Part shown: positions 34,256 to 43,711 of the stretch, in pieces
Layout: each line of letters opens with the position of its first letter
Position numbering within the stretch: the first letter of the stretch is position 1
DNA from: Nitrospira sp.
Lineage (GTDB): Bacteria > Nitrospirota > Nitrospiria > Nitrospirales > Nitrospiraceae
Assembly (NCBI GenBank): GCA_025934915.1
Contig: JAICWG010000008.1
Span: forward strand, 1-56,185
Reading direction: 5' to 3'
DNA: 56,185 nt
Made by a program: the position numbers and the translations under genes
The notes under the pieces: generated by a model
Databases searched by the model: none
Told to the model about the DNA's origin: nothing
The model's input: the letters and a program-made list of their open reading frames with translations, nothing else

Positions 34256-34958
34256 GGCGCGCTCCAAAAATGGCGGTGCCAACACGGACCAGTGTCGCCC
34301 CTTCCTCAATGGCTACCTCATAATCGTTCGACATTCCCATCGACAGTTCATCCATCCTCACGGTCGGTAAGTTGAATGCCGCAATCTGCTGAGCAAGATC
34401 ATGCAGTTTGTGGAAATACGGCCTGGCCGAATCAGGATCAGCAGTCGGCGGAGGGATCGTCATTAAGCCTTTGATACAGGTATGAGAGAGCTGTGCCATC
34501 ATTGGTACCGATCGCACAACGTCATCCGGATGAAAGCCTGCCTTTGTCGGTTCCCTCCCGATATTCACTTCCAGCAAGACATTCTGTTGACGACCGACCT
34601 CTCCCGCACGACGATCGATCTCTTGCGCCAGATCCAGACTATCCACTGAATGAATCAGGTCGAATAGACCGATCACGGACCGTACCTTCTTTCGTTGCAG
34701 ATGTCCGATAAAATGCCAATGAACCGGTGCCTGGGTGAAGGCGGCTATTTTAGGAAGCGCTTCCTGTACACGATTTTCACCCAAGATGGACAAGCCGGCA
34801 CGCACACCCTTCGCAATATGCTCGACGGTCACGGTCTTCGTCGCGGCCACCAGCCGCACCGTACCGGCGGGACGTCCGGCTTTTTCTTCCGCCGACCGAA
34901 TTTTCGTGAGAACCGACTGAACACATTTCGCTATCGTTTCTGGGATGAGCGGTTCCAT
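34248..34958 (-). CDS. YggS-family pyridoxal-phosphate-binding protein
   Basis: YggS/PLPBP proteins bind pyridoxal phosphate and keep vitamin B6 levels balanced; no enzyme activity is known. The protein of 236 residues from the ATG at 34958 has the PLP Lys in LVAATKTV, then GENRVQEALPK, WHFIGHLQRKK and the phosphate-binding SMGMSNDYEVAI. The start is supported by GAGAGG. It overlaps proC by 8 bases. Confidence 0.94.
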   Translation of the reverse strand: MEPLIPETIAKCVQSVLTKIRSAEEKAGRPAGTVRLVAATKTVTVEHIAKGVRAGLSILGENRVQEALPKIAAFTQAPVHWHFIGHLQRKKVRSVIGLFDLIHSVDSLDLAQEIDRRAGEVGRQQNVLLEVNIGREPTKAGFHPDDVVRSVPMMAQLSHTCIKGLMTIPPPTADPDSARPYFHKLHDLAQQIAAFNLPTVRMDELSMGMSNDYEVAIEEGATLVRVGTAIFGARHV

Positions 34959-35042
34959 CGTCCTCTCGCACGAGTCGCGGCCGCTCATTCAGCGAACCGT
35001 CCTTATTCTAGCGGAAGAGCCTCGGAATTGGCAGAGCCTGAC

Positions 35043-35786
35043 TTATCCTCGCCTCATCGGTAATCCAATGGCGCTGACCATGGTGCCGTTGACTTTTCTC
35101 TCCCGCCGATAGGAGAAAAAGAGGTCTTCATGGCAAATCGTACAGAGGTTGACGGTCGTGATGAACTTCGGAGCCACCCCGAAGGCTTGCGCCTGCTCTT
35201 TGACGAGCGATTTCAAATCAAGATGCGCTTTTCCGCCTCCTCTCGTTCGTACCACTTTGTTCCAATCCGAAAATCCCTGACACAGATGGTCGAGAACCGG
35301 CTCATCCACTTCATAGCAGCAAACCCCAGCGGATGGGCCGATGCTGATCCGTACATGCTCCACACACGAGCCAAAGCGAGACTCCAACAGTGCCAGCGTT
35401 TGGGGGACAATGCCGGCAACAGCTCCCCGCCAGCCTGCATGAACGGCGGCCACGACCCGACGTTGAGGATCATGCATCAAGATCGGAACACAATCTGCCG
35501 TCCGCACCGCCACCATAACTCCAGGTTGATCAGTGACCAAAGCATCCCAGCCGCCCACAAATCGGTCCGTCGAAGCCAAGGCACGGTCCACCACCAGCGC
35601 TTCCGTTCCATGGACTTGCTTCACTGAGAGCGTCCATGAAGACAATGACGCGCCTGCGATCCCCCTCCGCGGGATTCCCACTTCAAGGCCAAGATCTACG
35701 GCATGCCGACGGGTCCCGAAAAAATGGCGCACCTGACTCCCGGCATCCGCAAACGCCGGCACGGTAATGACCGATGTGCTTGTCAT
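35043..35786 (-). CDS. pgeF: PgeF/YfiH-family laccase-domain protein
   Basis: These cytoplasmic proteins hydrolyse mis-formed peptidoglycan precursors or deaminate nucleosides; the fold is the multicopper polyphenol-oxidase-like domain. HAGWRGAVAGI carries the metal His and the CxxD-like segment is in RTADCVPILM. The ICHEDLFFSYRRE segment ends the domain. I take the ATG at 35786 (247 residues) because the longer frame runs into ftsZ; no strong ribosome site is visible. Its place behind ftsZ fits the role in wall precursor quality control. Confidence 0.9.
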   Translation of the reverse strand: MTSTSVITVPAFADAGSQVRHFFGTRRHAVDLGLEVGIPRRGIAGASLSSWTLSVKQVHGTEALVVDRALASTDRFVGGWDALVTDQPGVMVAVRTADCVPILMHDPQRRVVAAVHAGWRGAVAGIVPQTLALLESRFGSCVEHVRISIGPSAGVCCYEVDEPVLDHLCQGFSDWNKVVRTRGGGKAHLDLKSLVKEQAQAFGVAPKFITTVNLCTICHEDLFFSYRRERKVNGTMVSAIGLPMRRG

Positions 35787-35827
35787 AGTCAAGGTCAATA
35801 CCTCATCACGTGAAAATACGCACGAGA

Positions 35828-37024
35828 TCAGTCTGTTTGTTTGCGAAGAAATGTCGGCACATCCCATTCATCCTCGGCAGTCAGCACTGCCCGGTCCATC
35901 GAGTCCCGCGCCTCGTTCATTCTCCGCAAAAAGGCGGGACGATCGAGGTCTTTCATCGATCGATCTCCCACCAGCGGCGCACCCATGCCTGCCAACATGG
36001 ATGGGACGGGTTTGGCCGGTCGACTCATTCCCCTATCAGCTCCAGTCGTAGCTGCGGCTGAGTCCTCTTCTCGTTCAAACCCGGTCGCGATCACCGTAAT
36101 GATAAGTTCTTCACCCAGGTCTGGGTTGATGACCTGCCCGACAATGATATTGGCCTCGGGATCTGCCGTCTCTTGGATGATCGAGGCGGCTTCTTCGATC
36201 TCGTGCAGCGACATGCTGGGGCCTCCCGTAATATTCAGGAGGACACCGCGAGCCCCTTCGACACTTCCTTCCTCAAGGAGAGGACTGCACATGGCCTTTT
36301 GAGCCGCTTCAATCGCCCGATTCGGTCCATAGGAAACGCCCATGCCCATGACCGCTCGTCCGGTGTGTGACATCACGGTACGGACATCGGCAAAATCGAC
36401 GTTCACATGTCCGGTGGTGGTAATGACGTCGGCAATGCCTTGGATCGCTTGCCGCAACACATCATCCGCGACTTTGAACGCTTCGAGAAGCGGGGTCGAT
36501 TTATCGACAATTCCCAACAGCCGCTGGTTCGGAATGACGAGCAATGTATCGACGTGCCGACGCAAGTCGCGGATTCCTTCTTCCGCGTGCTTGTTTCGTC
36601 GTTTGCCTTCATACTGAAACGGTTTCGTGACGACCCCTACCGTGAGGATGCCCATTTCGCGGGCGATGCTGGCCACAATTGGAGCGGCCCCGGTGCCGGT
36701 CCCTCCTCCCATTCCTGCCGTGACGAAAACCATATCGGCCCCTTCGAGACATTCTCGGATGTGCTCCTTACTCTCAAGCGCGGCATCTCTACCGATCTCC
36801 GGCTTTGCCCCCGCCCCCAACCCACGGGTTCGTTCCGGCCCGAGTTGGATCTTATAAGGTGCCAACGACCGATCAAGCGCCTGTAGGTCGGTATTACTCG
36901 CGATAAAATCGACACGCACGAGTCCGGAGGTGATCATCGTATTGATCGCATTGCACCCGCCTCCGCCGATTCCGATCACCTTGATGCGGACCGGCGACAG
37001 TAGATCTTCCTGAAATGAGAACAT
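35828..37024 (-). CDS. ftsZ: Cell division protein FtsZ
   Basis: FtsZ is the tubulin-like GTPase that forms the Z ring. The 398-residue protein has the GTP signature GGGTGTG at 106-112, the T7 loop segment NVDFADV, and the C-terminal peptide [10 protein letters not shown] that binds FtsA and other partners, joined by a ~60-residue linker. AGGAGGTG precedes the ATG. It is separated from ftsA by 61 bases, as usual at the end of the dcw cluster. Confidence 0.98.
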   Translation of the reverse strand: MFSFQEDLLSPVRIKVIGIGGGGCNAINTMITSGLVRVDFIASNTDLQALDRSLAPYKIQLGPERTRGLGAGAKPEIGRDAALESKEHIRECLEGADMVFVTAGMGGGTGTGAAPIVASIAREMGILTVGVVTKPFQYEGKRRNKHAEEGIRDLRRHVDTLLVIPNQRLLGIVDKSTPLLEAFKVADDVLRQAIQGIADVITTTGHVNVDFADVRTVMSHTGRAVMGMGVSYGPNRAIEAAQKAMCSPLLEEGSVEGARGVLLNITGGPSMSLHEIEEAASIIQETADPEANIIVGQVINPDLGEELIITVIATGFEREEDSAAATTGADRGMSRPAKPVPSMLAGMGAPLVGDRSMKDLDRPAFLRRMNEARDSMDRAVLTAEDEWDVPTFLRKQTD

Positions 37025-37085
37025 TGGGGCACCTCCTCACATCGCCTCGCACGACGACCATCTGTCGTCCGCAAGGGTTTAAAGG

Positions 37086-38327
37086 TTAAAAGACCTCCAA
37101 CACCCGCTTCGTCCACCTACGCATTTTGTCCCAAGTTCCCCCATTGCGAAGCCCAGCTGTTTCTAGTTCATCAACATGTCGCCGGCCGTGTAGCAATAGA
37201 CCGACCCCGGTCGAATGACTAGGATGGCCGACAATATCGCGCAATCCTCCGACTCCGGCAGGTATGCCTCGACGTGCCGGCAAGTTTAAAATCTTCTCAG
37301 CAGTATCAGGCATGCCGTCCAATAAGGACGTGCCGCCGGTAAGCACGACACCGGCCCCCAGCATCCCTTCATAGCCCGCGCGCACAATTTCTCTTCGGAC
37401 AAGCTCAAACATCTCATCAACACGCGGCTCCAGGATCTCGGCAATATCCCGCCTGGAAAATGTCCGAGCCGGCCGATCTCCAACCGACGGCACTTCGACG
37501 ACCTGATGTCCGGTCACCAACTCAGTCCGCGCAACGCCATGCTGAGTCTTGATTTTCTCAGCCTCGGTCTGTGAGGTGAGGAGGCCGATGGCCAAATCCT
37601 TTGTCAAGTTTTGTCCACCGATAGGAAGGACCGCTGAGTGCCGGATGCTGCCGTCCAGAAAAATAGCCAGGTCCGTCGTTCCTCCTCCCAAGTCTACCAT
37701 CGCCACACCGAGATCGCGTTCCTCTTGGCTCAACACCGCTTCGCTGGACGCCAGCGGTTGGAGAATGATGTCCACAACGTCGAGTCCCGCTCGATTCACA
37801 CTCTTCACGATGTTCTGTGCGGAGGTCACCGCGCCGGTGATGACGTGTACATTGACTTCCAAACGATTACCCGACAGCCCCAAGGGTTCTCGAACTCCCT
37901 CCTGTCCGTCCACCATAAACTCTCGCGGCAACACGTGAAGAATCCTGCGTTCATGGGGGATCACGGCGAGAGTGCGCGCGCTTTCGATGGCCCGATGGAT
38001 ATCTTCGCGAGTCACCTCCGCCCGTTTCAACGCCACGACGCCCTTGCAGTTTTCAGCGGAAATGTGACTCCCAGCAATACCGGTGTAGACCGAGTTGATC
38101 TGGACCGCCGCCATCAACTCCGCTTCTTCGACCGCTTTCTTGATGGACTCGACGGTGCTTTCGATATCAACAACGACTCCTTTACGTAGGCCGCGGGAAG
38201 GGCATGATCCAACACCGATAATGCTGAGCCCTCCGGCGTCGGTCATCTCCGCCACGATCGCGCAAATCTTCGTGGTTCCGATGTCGAGTCCGACCAGAAT
38301 TTGATCCCGCTTCGACACCACAATCAC
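37086..38327 (-). CDS. ftsA: Cell division protein FtsA
   Basis: FtsA is an actin-like ATPase that ties FtsZ to the membrane. The 413-residue protein has GLDIGTTKICAIVAE, VDLGGGTTDLAIF and GVVLTGGTSLLDG, the three phosphate-binding segments of the actin fold, and a C-terminal amphipathic helix (MRRWTKRVLEVF) that should bind the membrane. Its GTG start overlaps the ftsQ stop as GTGA; other GTG codons follow within four codons. Confidence 0.96.
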   Translation of the reverse strand: MIVVSKRDQILVGLDIGTTKICAIVAEMTDAGGLSIIGVGSCPSRGLRKGVVVDIESTVESIKKAVEEAELMAAVQINSVYTGIAGSHISAENCKGVVALKRAEVTREDIHRAIESARTLAVIPHERRILHVLPREFMVDGQEGVREPLGLSGNRLEVNVHVITGAVTSAQNIVKSVNRAGLDVVDIILQPLASSEAVLSQEERDLGVAMVDLGGGTTDLAIFLDGSIRHSAVLPIGGQNLTKDLAIGLLTSQTEAEKIKTQHGVARTELVTGHQVVEVPSVGDRPARTFSRRDIAEILEPRVDEMFELVRREIVRAGYEGMLGAGVVLTGGTSLLDGMPDTAEKILNLPARRGIPAGVGGLRDIVGHPSHSTGVGLLLHGRRHVDELETAGLRNGGTWDKMRRWTKRVLEVF

Positions 38328-39190
38328 CCCCCTTCCCGTACGACGATTCGATTTTCGTACCGGAGGTCCACTTCGCTCGCTCTACGGCCATGACCGTCAA
38401 AGTTCAGAGTTCTTAATGTCGGTTTGACACGTCGGAACCGTTCCCACTGCTCTCCGACCGCTTCTTCCCCGAACTGGAATCGCACTCCTTGTACGAGTGC
38501 GACGAGGTTTGACGGATTTTCGACGTTCACTTGCAGACGACCTTCGAACGTCTGTCCGACTAATTGTGCAAGCTCAATGCCCGACGCGATGACCTGCCTC
38601 ACCGATTGGTTCCCTTCCAACAAGGCCTTGGCATCGATACCCATCACGAGAGGCAAGGTGTCATCATCGGTCTGACCGAGCCTAGTAAGCACATGTCCTT
38701 CCGCATCAGTCAGAAAGTTTTGGGAATCGGCACGAATGACGGCGGCAGGCATTCGTTCGACGAGGGATATACGTAACTCATGAAACGGCACACGGGTCAC
38801 TTCGACCTCTTTGACCCACGGATGAGATTCCACCTGCTCCTTAATCACTCTCGTGACAATATGGTGGAGTCCAGTACCAGATTTCACCTTTGCTAGATCG
38901 AGCACTTTCTGTTTATCGATGTGGTGAACTCCTTCGACCGTGATGGTCTTGATCTCCAGCAACATTTGGAGCGCAGGGCCGGAATATTTCACACCCATCA
39001 CGATGAGCCATGCCACGAGCATCATCCCGGTCATCACGCTGGCCCATCGAGCAAGGGCCTTTCGTCTGCCTGTTTTTACCCGGCTAGCTTCCTTGGCCGC
39101 CCTCTCTCCTTGCGGATCATTCCACTGATTCTTTCGTGGCCCCACCGGAGGGGATCGCCGCCTTCTTCCCAAGAATCGCATCACACTCAC
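38324..39190 (-). CDS. ftsQ: Cell division protein FtsQ
   Basis: FtsQ is a single-pass divisome protein that joins FtsB/FtsL. The 288-residue product has a basic cytoplasmic N-terminus (RRRRSPPVGPRK), one membrane segment at about 48-68, a POTRA domain (KTITVEGVHHIDKQKV, then ESHPWVKEVEVTRVPFHELRI) and a beta domain. It overlaps ddl and ftsA by four bases on either side. Confidence 0.94.
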   Translation of the reverse strand: MSVMRFLGRRRRSPPVGPRKNQWNDPQGERAAKEASRVKTGRRKALARWASVMTGMMLVAWLIVMGVKYSGPALQMLLEIKTITVEGVHHIDKQKVLDLAKVKSGTGLHHIVTRVIKEQVESHPWVKEVEVTRVPFHELRISLVERMPAAVIRADSQNFLTDAEGHVLTRLGQTDDDTLPLVMGIDAKALLEGNQSVRQVIASGIELAQLVGQTFEGRLQVNVENPSNLVALVQGVRFQFGEEAVGEQWERFRRVKPTLRTLNFDGHGRRASEVDLRYENRIVVREGG

Positions 39191-40164
39191 TCCTTTGTGA
39201 TGACCCGTGCAAAGCGACTCGCGCGATCAAGCGCCGACTGCAGAATCTGTTCGACTAAGTCGTCATACGCCATGCCCACTTGAGCTGCGGCCATCGGCAA
39301 AAGACTCGTCTCCGTCATGCCGGGAACCGTATTGATTTCTAGGACATAGGGCCGACCTCTCGGAGTGATACGAAAATCCACGCGAGCGGCTCCCTCGCAC
39401 CCCAACGCCTCGTAGGTTCGTCTGGTCAACTCACTGATGTGGTGAACGACCTTGGGAGGGAGCGGAGCGGGACAGAGATACTGGGTCTTACCCTTCTGAT
39501 ATTTTGCCGAGAAGTCGTAAAAACCTTCGGGCGCCACGATCTCAATGGCCGGAAGTACTTTCGGACCTTCCGCAGCGGTTCCCAGAATGGACACGGTCGC
39601 CTCATGTCCGGGAATATAGCTCTCAACCATCACTTCTGAGTCATAGCGATGGGCCAAGTCGAGAGCCTCACTCCATTGGCCGGCTCGACGCACGACAGTG
39701 ACTCCGATCGTGGATCCCTGCGAAACCGGTTTGACGACAATCGGCAATTTCAGTTTTGTCTGTCTTAGGACCTTCGCCAATGACGGCCTGTCGCACTCCC
39801 GCACAACGGTTCCAGCCGGGAGTGGAATACCATGTGCGGCCAATAACGTTTTTGTAACCGCCTTATGCATTCCTACGGCACTCGCGCGTACACCGGACCC
39901 GGTGTAAGGGACTCCCAATGTCTCGAGAAATCCCTGGACGGTTCCATCCTCACCACCCGGTCCATGCAGCGAGAGAAAGGCGATGGCGACCTTCTGATCT
40001 TCCAAATCTCGATGCAGACGATCGGTGACGTCGATGGCCACCGCATCGTATCCTCGACGGATGAGTGCCTGATGAACTGCCTGACCGGTCTTCAGCGAAA
40101 TATCCCGCTCTGAAGAGCGTCCTCCCATGAGCACGCCGATCCGGGCATTTGTTATACGACCCAT
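39187..40164 (-). CDS. ddl: D-alanine-D-alanine ligase
   Basis: Ddl makes the D-Ala-D-Ala dipeptide used by MurF. The 325-residue ATP-grasp enzyme opens with RIGVLMGGRSSERDISL, then HGPGGEDGTVQGFLE, and ends VLEINTVPGMTETSLLP with the metal and substrate residues. It sits between murB and ftsQ, with a 4-base overlap to ftsQ. B-type ligase arrangement within dcw. Confidence 0.97.
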   Translation of the reverse strand: MGRITNARIGVLMGGRSSERDISLKTGQAVHQALIRRGYDAVAIDVTDRLHRDLEDQKVAIAFLSLHGPGGEDGTVQGFLETLGVPYTGSGVRASAVGMHKAVTKTLLAAHGIPLPAGTVVRECDRPSLAKVLRQTKLKLPIVVKPVSQGSTIGVTVVRRAGQWSEALDLAHRYDSEVMVESYIPGHEATVSILGTAAEGPKVLPAIEIVAPEGFYDFSAKYQKGKTQYLCPAPLPPKVVHHISELTRRTYEALGCEGAARVDFRITPRGRPYVLEINTVPGMTETSLLPMAAAQVGMAYDDLVEQILQSALDRASRFARVITKE

Positions 40165-40185
40165 TGTTACAACTATTCCCTTTCT

Positions 40186-41130
40186 TTACGCTTCACCCAC
40201 AACTTTCAATTCCAGCTCCAATTTGATCCCCGTCTGTTGGGCGATTCGAGCGCGCACTTTCTTGATCAGCAAGAGCACGTCGGCGGCACTGGCATGCCCT
40301 TGATTCACGATAAAATTGGCATGCTTGGTTGAAACCAGCGCATCACCGACCGATGTTCCTTTGAGTCCTGCCGCCTCGACGACTCTCCCTGCCGAATCAT
40401 TCAGTGGATTCTTGAACACACAGCCGGCGCTCGGCAGCGCGAGCGGCTGCGTCTCACGGCGGTAATGAAGATAATCTTTCACGACCTTTTCGATGTCCGA
40501 CCGCACTCCCTGCCTCAGCTGCAGCCATACTCCGACCATAACACCCGACGGCAACATCGCCCGACGATATCGAAACTCGATTGCTTCTGCCGGACAGTCA
40601 ATCAGTGCGCCTTTCGGCGACACGATCCGGACGGCCTTCACCGAGTCTTTCATTTCACCGAGCCGTGTTCCTGCATTCATCACGACACAACCCGCGACAG
40701 TGCCGGGAATGCCGGACGCCCACTCCAATCCGGACAAAGACCGGCGGATAGCATAGCCGATCAGCGTCGGCATGCCGACGCCGCCTTCGGCATACAACAC
40801 GGATCCTGGTTCTTCTTTGATTGCCCGCAATTTTGCCAGACTGACCACCACACCTCGAATTCCTTTGTCCCGAACGAGGAGGTTGGTGCCACCCAATACA
40901 AAGATCGGAAGTTTCTGTTCGCGCGTCTGCGTGGCAAGACGGACGACATCCTCCACGTCAGCCGGCTCCACCAACACATCGGCCGGACCACCGATGTGGA
41001 ACGACGTGTACTCTTTCAGTGGTGCATTGAAGCGAACCACTCCGCGAATGCCCGTCACAGCAGACTCCAATCTGCGCTGTGTCCGCAATGGTCCTGCATT
41101 CGTCCCATCCGTTTGCACTCGATGCGTCAT
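40186..41130 (-). CDS. murB: UDP-N-acetylenolpyruvoylglucosamine reductase
   Basis: MurB reduces the enolpyruvyl group to give UDP-MurNAc, using FAD and NADPH. The 314-residue protein shows YTSFHIGGPADVLVEP, GGTNLLVRDKG for FAD, GLEWASGIPGTVAG, and the catalytic Ser in LPSAGCVFKNP. It is the short type II form without the Tyr-loop insertion. It starts 6 bases after the murC stop. Confidence 0.97.
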   Translation of the reverse strand: MTHRVQTDGTNAGPLRTQRRLESAVTGIRGVVRFNAPLKEYTSFHIGGPADVLVEPADVEDVVRLATQTREQKLPIFVLGGTNLLVRDKGIRGVVVSLAKLRAIKEEPGSVLYAEGGVGMPTLIGYAIRRSLSGLEWASGIPGTVAGCVVMNAGTRLGEMKDSVKAVRIVSPKGALIDCPAEAIEFRYRRAMLPSGVMVGVWLQLRQGVRSDIEKVVKDYLHYRRETQPLALPSAGCVFKNPLNDSAGRVVEAAGLKGTSVGDALVSTKHANFIVNQGHASAADVLLLIKKVRARIAQQTGIKLELELKVVGEA

Positions 41131-41136
41131 GAGCCA

Positions 41137-42528
41137 TCAAGCAGACTCAAGCCGGGCAAGAATCCCGGTTCCAGCCTTCCAGATATCACCCGCGCCCAAC
41201 GTGAGGACCAGGTCGCCCGCTATTAAATGAGGCACTACCAGATCCGGTAACATTTCCTTGCGCTCGATGAAGGTCACCGATGGATGGCCCGCCGACTTGA
41301 TCGTCTCAGCAAGGGCGGCGCCGGAAACACCCGCTATCGGCGACTCCCCGGCCGGATATATTTCCGTCGTGAACAGCACATCGGCGTGATCGAAGGCATG
41401 CGCGAACTCTCCGATGCAATCCCTCGTCCGGCTGTATCGATGCGGCTGGAAAAGAACCACTAATCGACGATCCCAGCCCTGCTTGGCGGCAGCAAGTGTC
41501 GCTTTCACCTCGGTGGGATGGTGGCCATAGTCGTCGACCACCATGATACCGCCGGCTTCACCTCGCAAATGAAACCTCCGTTCGACTCCCGTGAAGGCCG
41601 CCAACCCTTTGCGAATCAGGTCCACAGGAATTTCCAGCTCAAGGCCGATGGCAATGGCCACCAACGCATTTGAAACGTTGTGCATGCCCGGCACGGCCAA
41701 TCGGAAGGGGCCAAGATTCCTTCCGCGGAAATGTGTCAGGAATTCGGCACCCCATTGCCTCAGACTGATGTCGGTTGCTTTAAAATCAGGCGCCATCCCG
41801 TCGCAATCGCGAAGCCCGTAGGTGTGATACCGCTTGACCAGGCGAGGGAACAACCTAGCCAGATGATCGTCATCGGCACACAATACCGCCAACCCATAAA
41901 ATGGGATTTTGTTGATGAACTCCAAGAAGCTTTCGTTGATGCGCTCCATCGACCCATAGTGGTCAAGGTGCTCACGGTCCAAATTTGTCACCGCCACGAT
42001 GGTCGGCGAGAGACGAAGAAACGATCCATCGCTTTCGTCTGCCTCCGCCACAAGCAAGTCGCCTCGTCCAAGTCGCGCGTGACTGCCCAAAGCATTGACC
42101 TTACCTCCAATCACCATCGTGGGGTCGAGGCCACCTTCCGCCAACACGTTCGCGACCATCGACGTTGTGGTGGTCTTTCCATGAGCGCCGGCGATGGCCA
42201 CTCCAAACTTCAGACGCATCAATTCCGCCAACATCTCCGCCCGAGGAATCACCGGAATCTGCTTCGCCTTCGCCGCCACAACTTCGGGGTTACTCGCCGC
42301 CACGGCGGAAGAGATGACCACAACTTGCGCGTCTCCCACATTGGACTCCTGATGACCGATGAACACGTTCCCACCGAGTTCTTCCAGTCGTTTCGTCGTC
42401 TCTGAAGCGTGCAGATCCGAACCGGTCACTTTGTATCCCATCGTAAGTAGAACTTCTGCGATGCCGCTCATACCGGCTCCACCGATTCCGACGAGATGAA
42501 TCTGTTGTATCTTACGAAAGAGCGTCAT
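41137..42528 (-). CDS. murC: UDP-N-acetylmuramate-L-alanine ligase
   Basis: MurC adds L-Ala to UDP-MurNAc. The start at 42528 gives 463 residues with the canonical QIHLVGIGGAGMSGIAEVL; AAAGG lies upstream. A longer frame to 42627 would overlap murG. The ATP loop is AGAHGKTTTTSM, followed by EADESDGSFL and VDDYGHHPTEV, diagnostic of MurC. It lies between murG and murB. Confidence 0.97.
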   Translation of the reverse strand: MTLFRKIQQIHLVGIGGAGMSGIAEVLLTMGYKVTGSDLHASETTKRLEELGGNVFIGHQESNVGDAQVVVISSAVAASNPEVVAAKAKQIPVIPRAEMLAELMRLKFGVAIAGAHGKTTTTSMVANVLAEGGLDPTMVIGGKVNALGSHARLGRGDLLVAEADESDGSFLRLSPTIVAVTNLDREHLDHYGSMERINESFLEFINKIPFYGLAVLCADDDHLARLFPRLVKRYHTYGLRDCDGMAPDFKATDISLRQWGAEFLTHFRGRNLGPFRLAVPGMHNVSNALVAIAIGLELEIPVDLIRKGLAAFTGVERRFHLRGEAGGIMVVDDYGHHPTEVKATLAAAKQGWDRRLVVLFQPHRYSRTRDCIGEFAHAFDHADVLFTTEIYPAGESPIAGVSGAALAETIKSAGHPSVTFIERKEMLPDLVVPHLIAGDLVLTLGAGDIWKAGTGILARLESA

Positions 42529-42589
42529 ACGGCGTAGCCTTTGTCGCCCTGCAGAAGTCTGTGAGCGATTCCTCCGTTCCCCAACACCG

Positions 42590-43711
42590 CTACTCTCCGG
42601 TCGCTCCAGTAGATTGGTTGATGTCATGCGTCACTCCCATGAGCGCGTAACATTCACCGACGATCACTTCACCGGCATCGATTCGTCTCATCTCCAAACT
42701 CTTCCGCTGCATCTTCTCCAGCCGCTCCGGATCCGATAAGGCAGCTTCGATCATTTCACCCAGTTTCACTCTGGTGAGATCTGCCTGCGGAAGAACAACG
42801 GCGCCCCCTGCCGCTTCCATCGCCCGCGCATTCTTCATCTGGTGATCATAGATGGCCGTCGGCAGCGGAATCAGAATCGCGGCTTTCCCACAGGCCGTCA
42901 GTTCGGCAATCGTCATCGCACCGGCACGAGCCACCACCAGATCAGCCGTCCTAAGAACGGCAGGCATATCGTAGAGAAAAGGCACGACCTTGGCTTGCAT
43001 ATTCAGCGTTCGGTACACATCTCTGACTCGCTCAAAATCTCCCTCTCCGGTTTGGTGCGTGATGGTCAGGCCTGGAAGACGTTGGCTCAGGAGGGGCAAC
43101 CCTTCCAACACCGCGCTGTTGATGGCCCTAGCCCCCTGGCTTCCGCCGAAAATCAGCAGGTGCCGGCCTTCTTGCTTGGTGGACGCGTTGTCGGTCGGTT
43201 GCACCAAGAACTCTTGTCGGATCGGTGTCCCGACGACGCGAACCTTTCGTCGGTCAAAGAACGTCCCGGCTGACTCAAATGCCAAAAAAATCCTCTGCGC
43301 AAAGGGAGCGACGACTTTGTTGGCCAATCCGGGAAGGGCATTTGGTTCCAAAATCACGCGGGCAATTCCTTTCACGGCAGCAGCGACCAACATGGTCGGA
43401 CTCGTATAGCCACCTACTCCGATGACTAAATCGGCCTGCCGCCGCTTCAGAATATCTAATGATTGTTGGATCCCAATTGGCACGGAAAGCACTCCCTTTA
43501 AGACATCCAGCAGTCCCTTTCCCATGACCGGCTTCGCGGTGATCAACGCCAACTCGAATCCTTCATGAGCGAGTACCCTGGACTCGATCCCGCGCACCGT
43601 TCCGACAAAGAGAATGTTCGTGGAAGGATCGCGGTGCAGAAAGTCTCGAGCCAGCGCGACAGCCGGATAGAGGTGCCCACCGGTCCCACCCGCCGCAATC
43701 ACAATCGTCAT
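42590..43711 (-). CDS. murG: UDP-GlcNAc:undecaprenyl-PP-MurNAc-pentapeptide GlcNAc transferase
   Basis: MurG makes lipid II at the inner face of the membrane. The start at 43711 gives 373 residues, opening MTIVIAAGGTGGHLYPAVAL, the glycosyltransferase loop. ALPGLANK, LIFGGSQGARAIN and the acceptor-side ARAGAMTIAELTACGKAAILIP follow. It overlaps the ftsW stop by four bases (ATGA). The frame stays open for another 450 codons upstream, but that stretch is antisense-like noise over ftsW and murD. Confidence 0.96.
   Translation of the reverse strand: MTIVIAAGGTGGHLYPAVALARDFLHRDPSTNILFVGTVRGIESRVLAHEGFELALITAKPVMGKGLLDVLKGVLSVPIGIQQSLDILKRRQADLVIGVGGYTSPTMLVAAAVKGIARVILEPNALPGLANKVVAPFAQRIFLAFESAGTFFDRRKVRVVGTPIRQEFLVQPTDNASTKQEGRHLLIFGGSQGARAINSAVLEGLPLLSQRLPGLTITHQTGEGDFERVRDVYRTLNMQAKVVPFLYDMPAVLRTADLVVARAGAMTIAELTACGKAAILIPLPTAIYDHQMKNARAMEAAGGAVVLPQADLTRVKLGEMIEAALSDPERLEKMQRKSLEMRRIDAGEVIVGECYALMGVTHDINQSTGATGE

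Noticed and set aside
35787..35867. Longer N-terminus for pgeF
   Set aside because: It overlaps the end of ftsZ by about 40 bases and is not like the family's start.
41680..42405. Plus-strand open frame of 241 codons opposite murC
   Set aside because: Antisense to murC; His/Arg/Gln-rich make-up typical of a chance frame.
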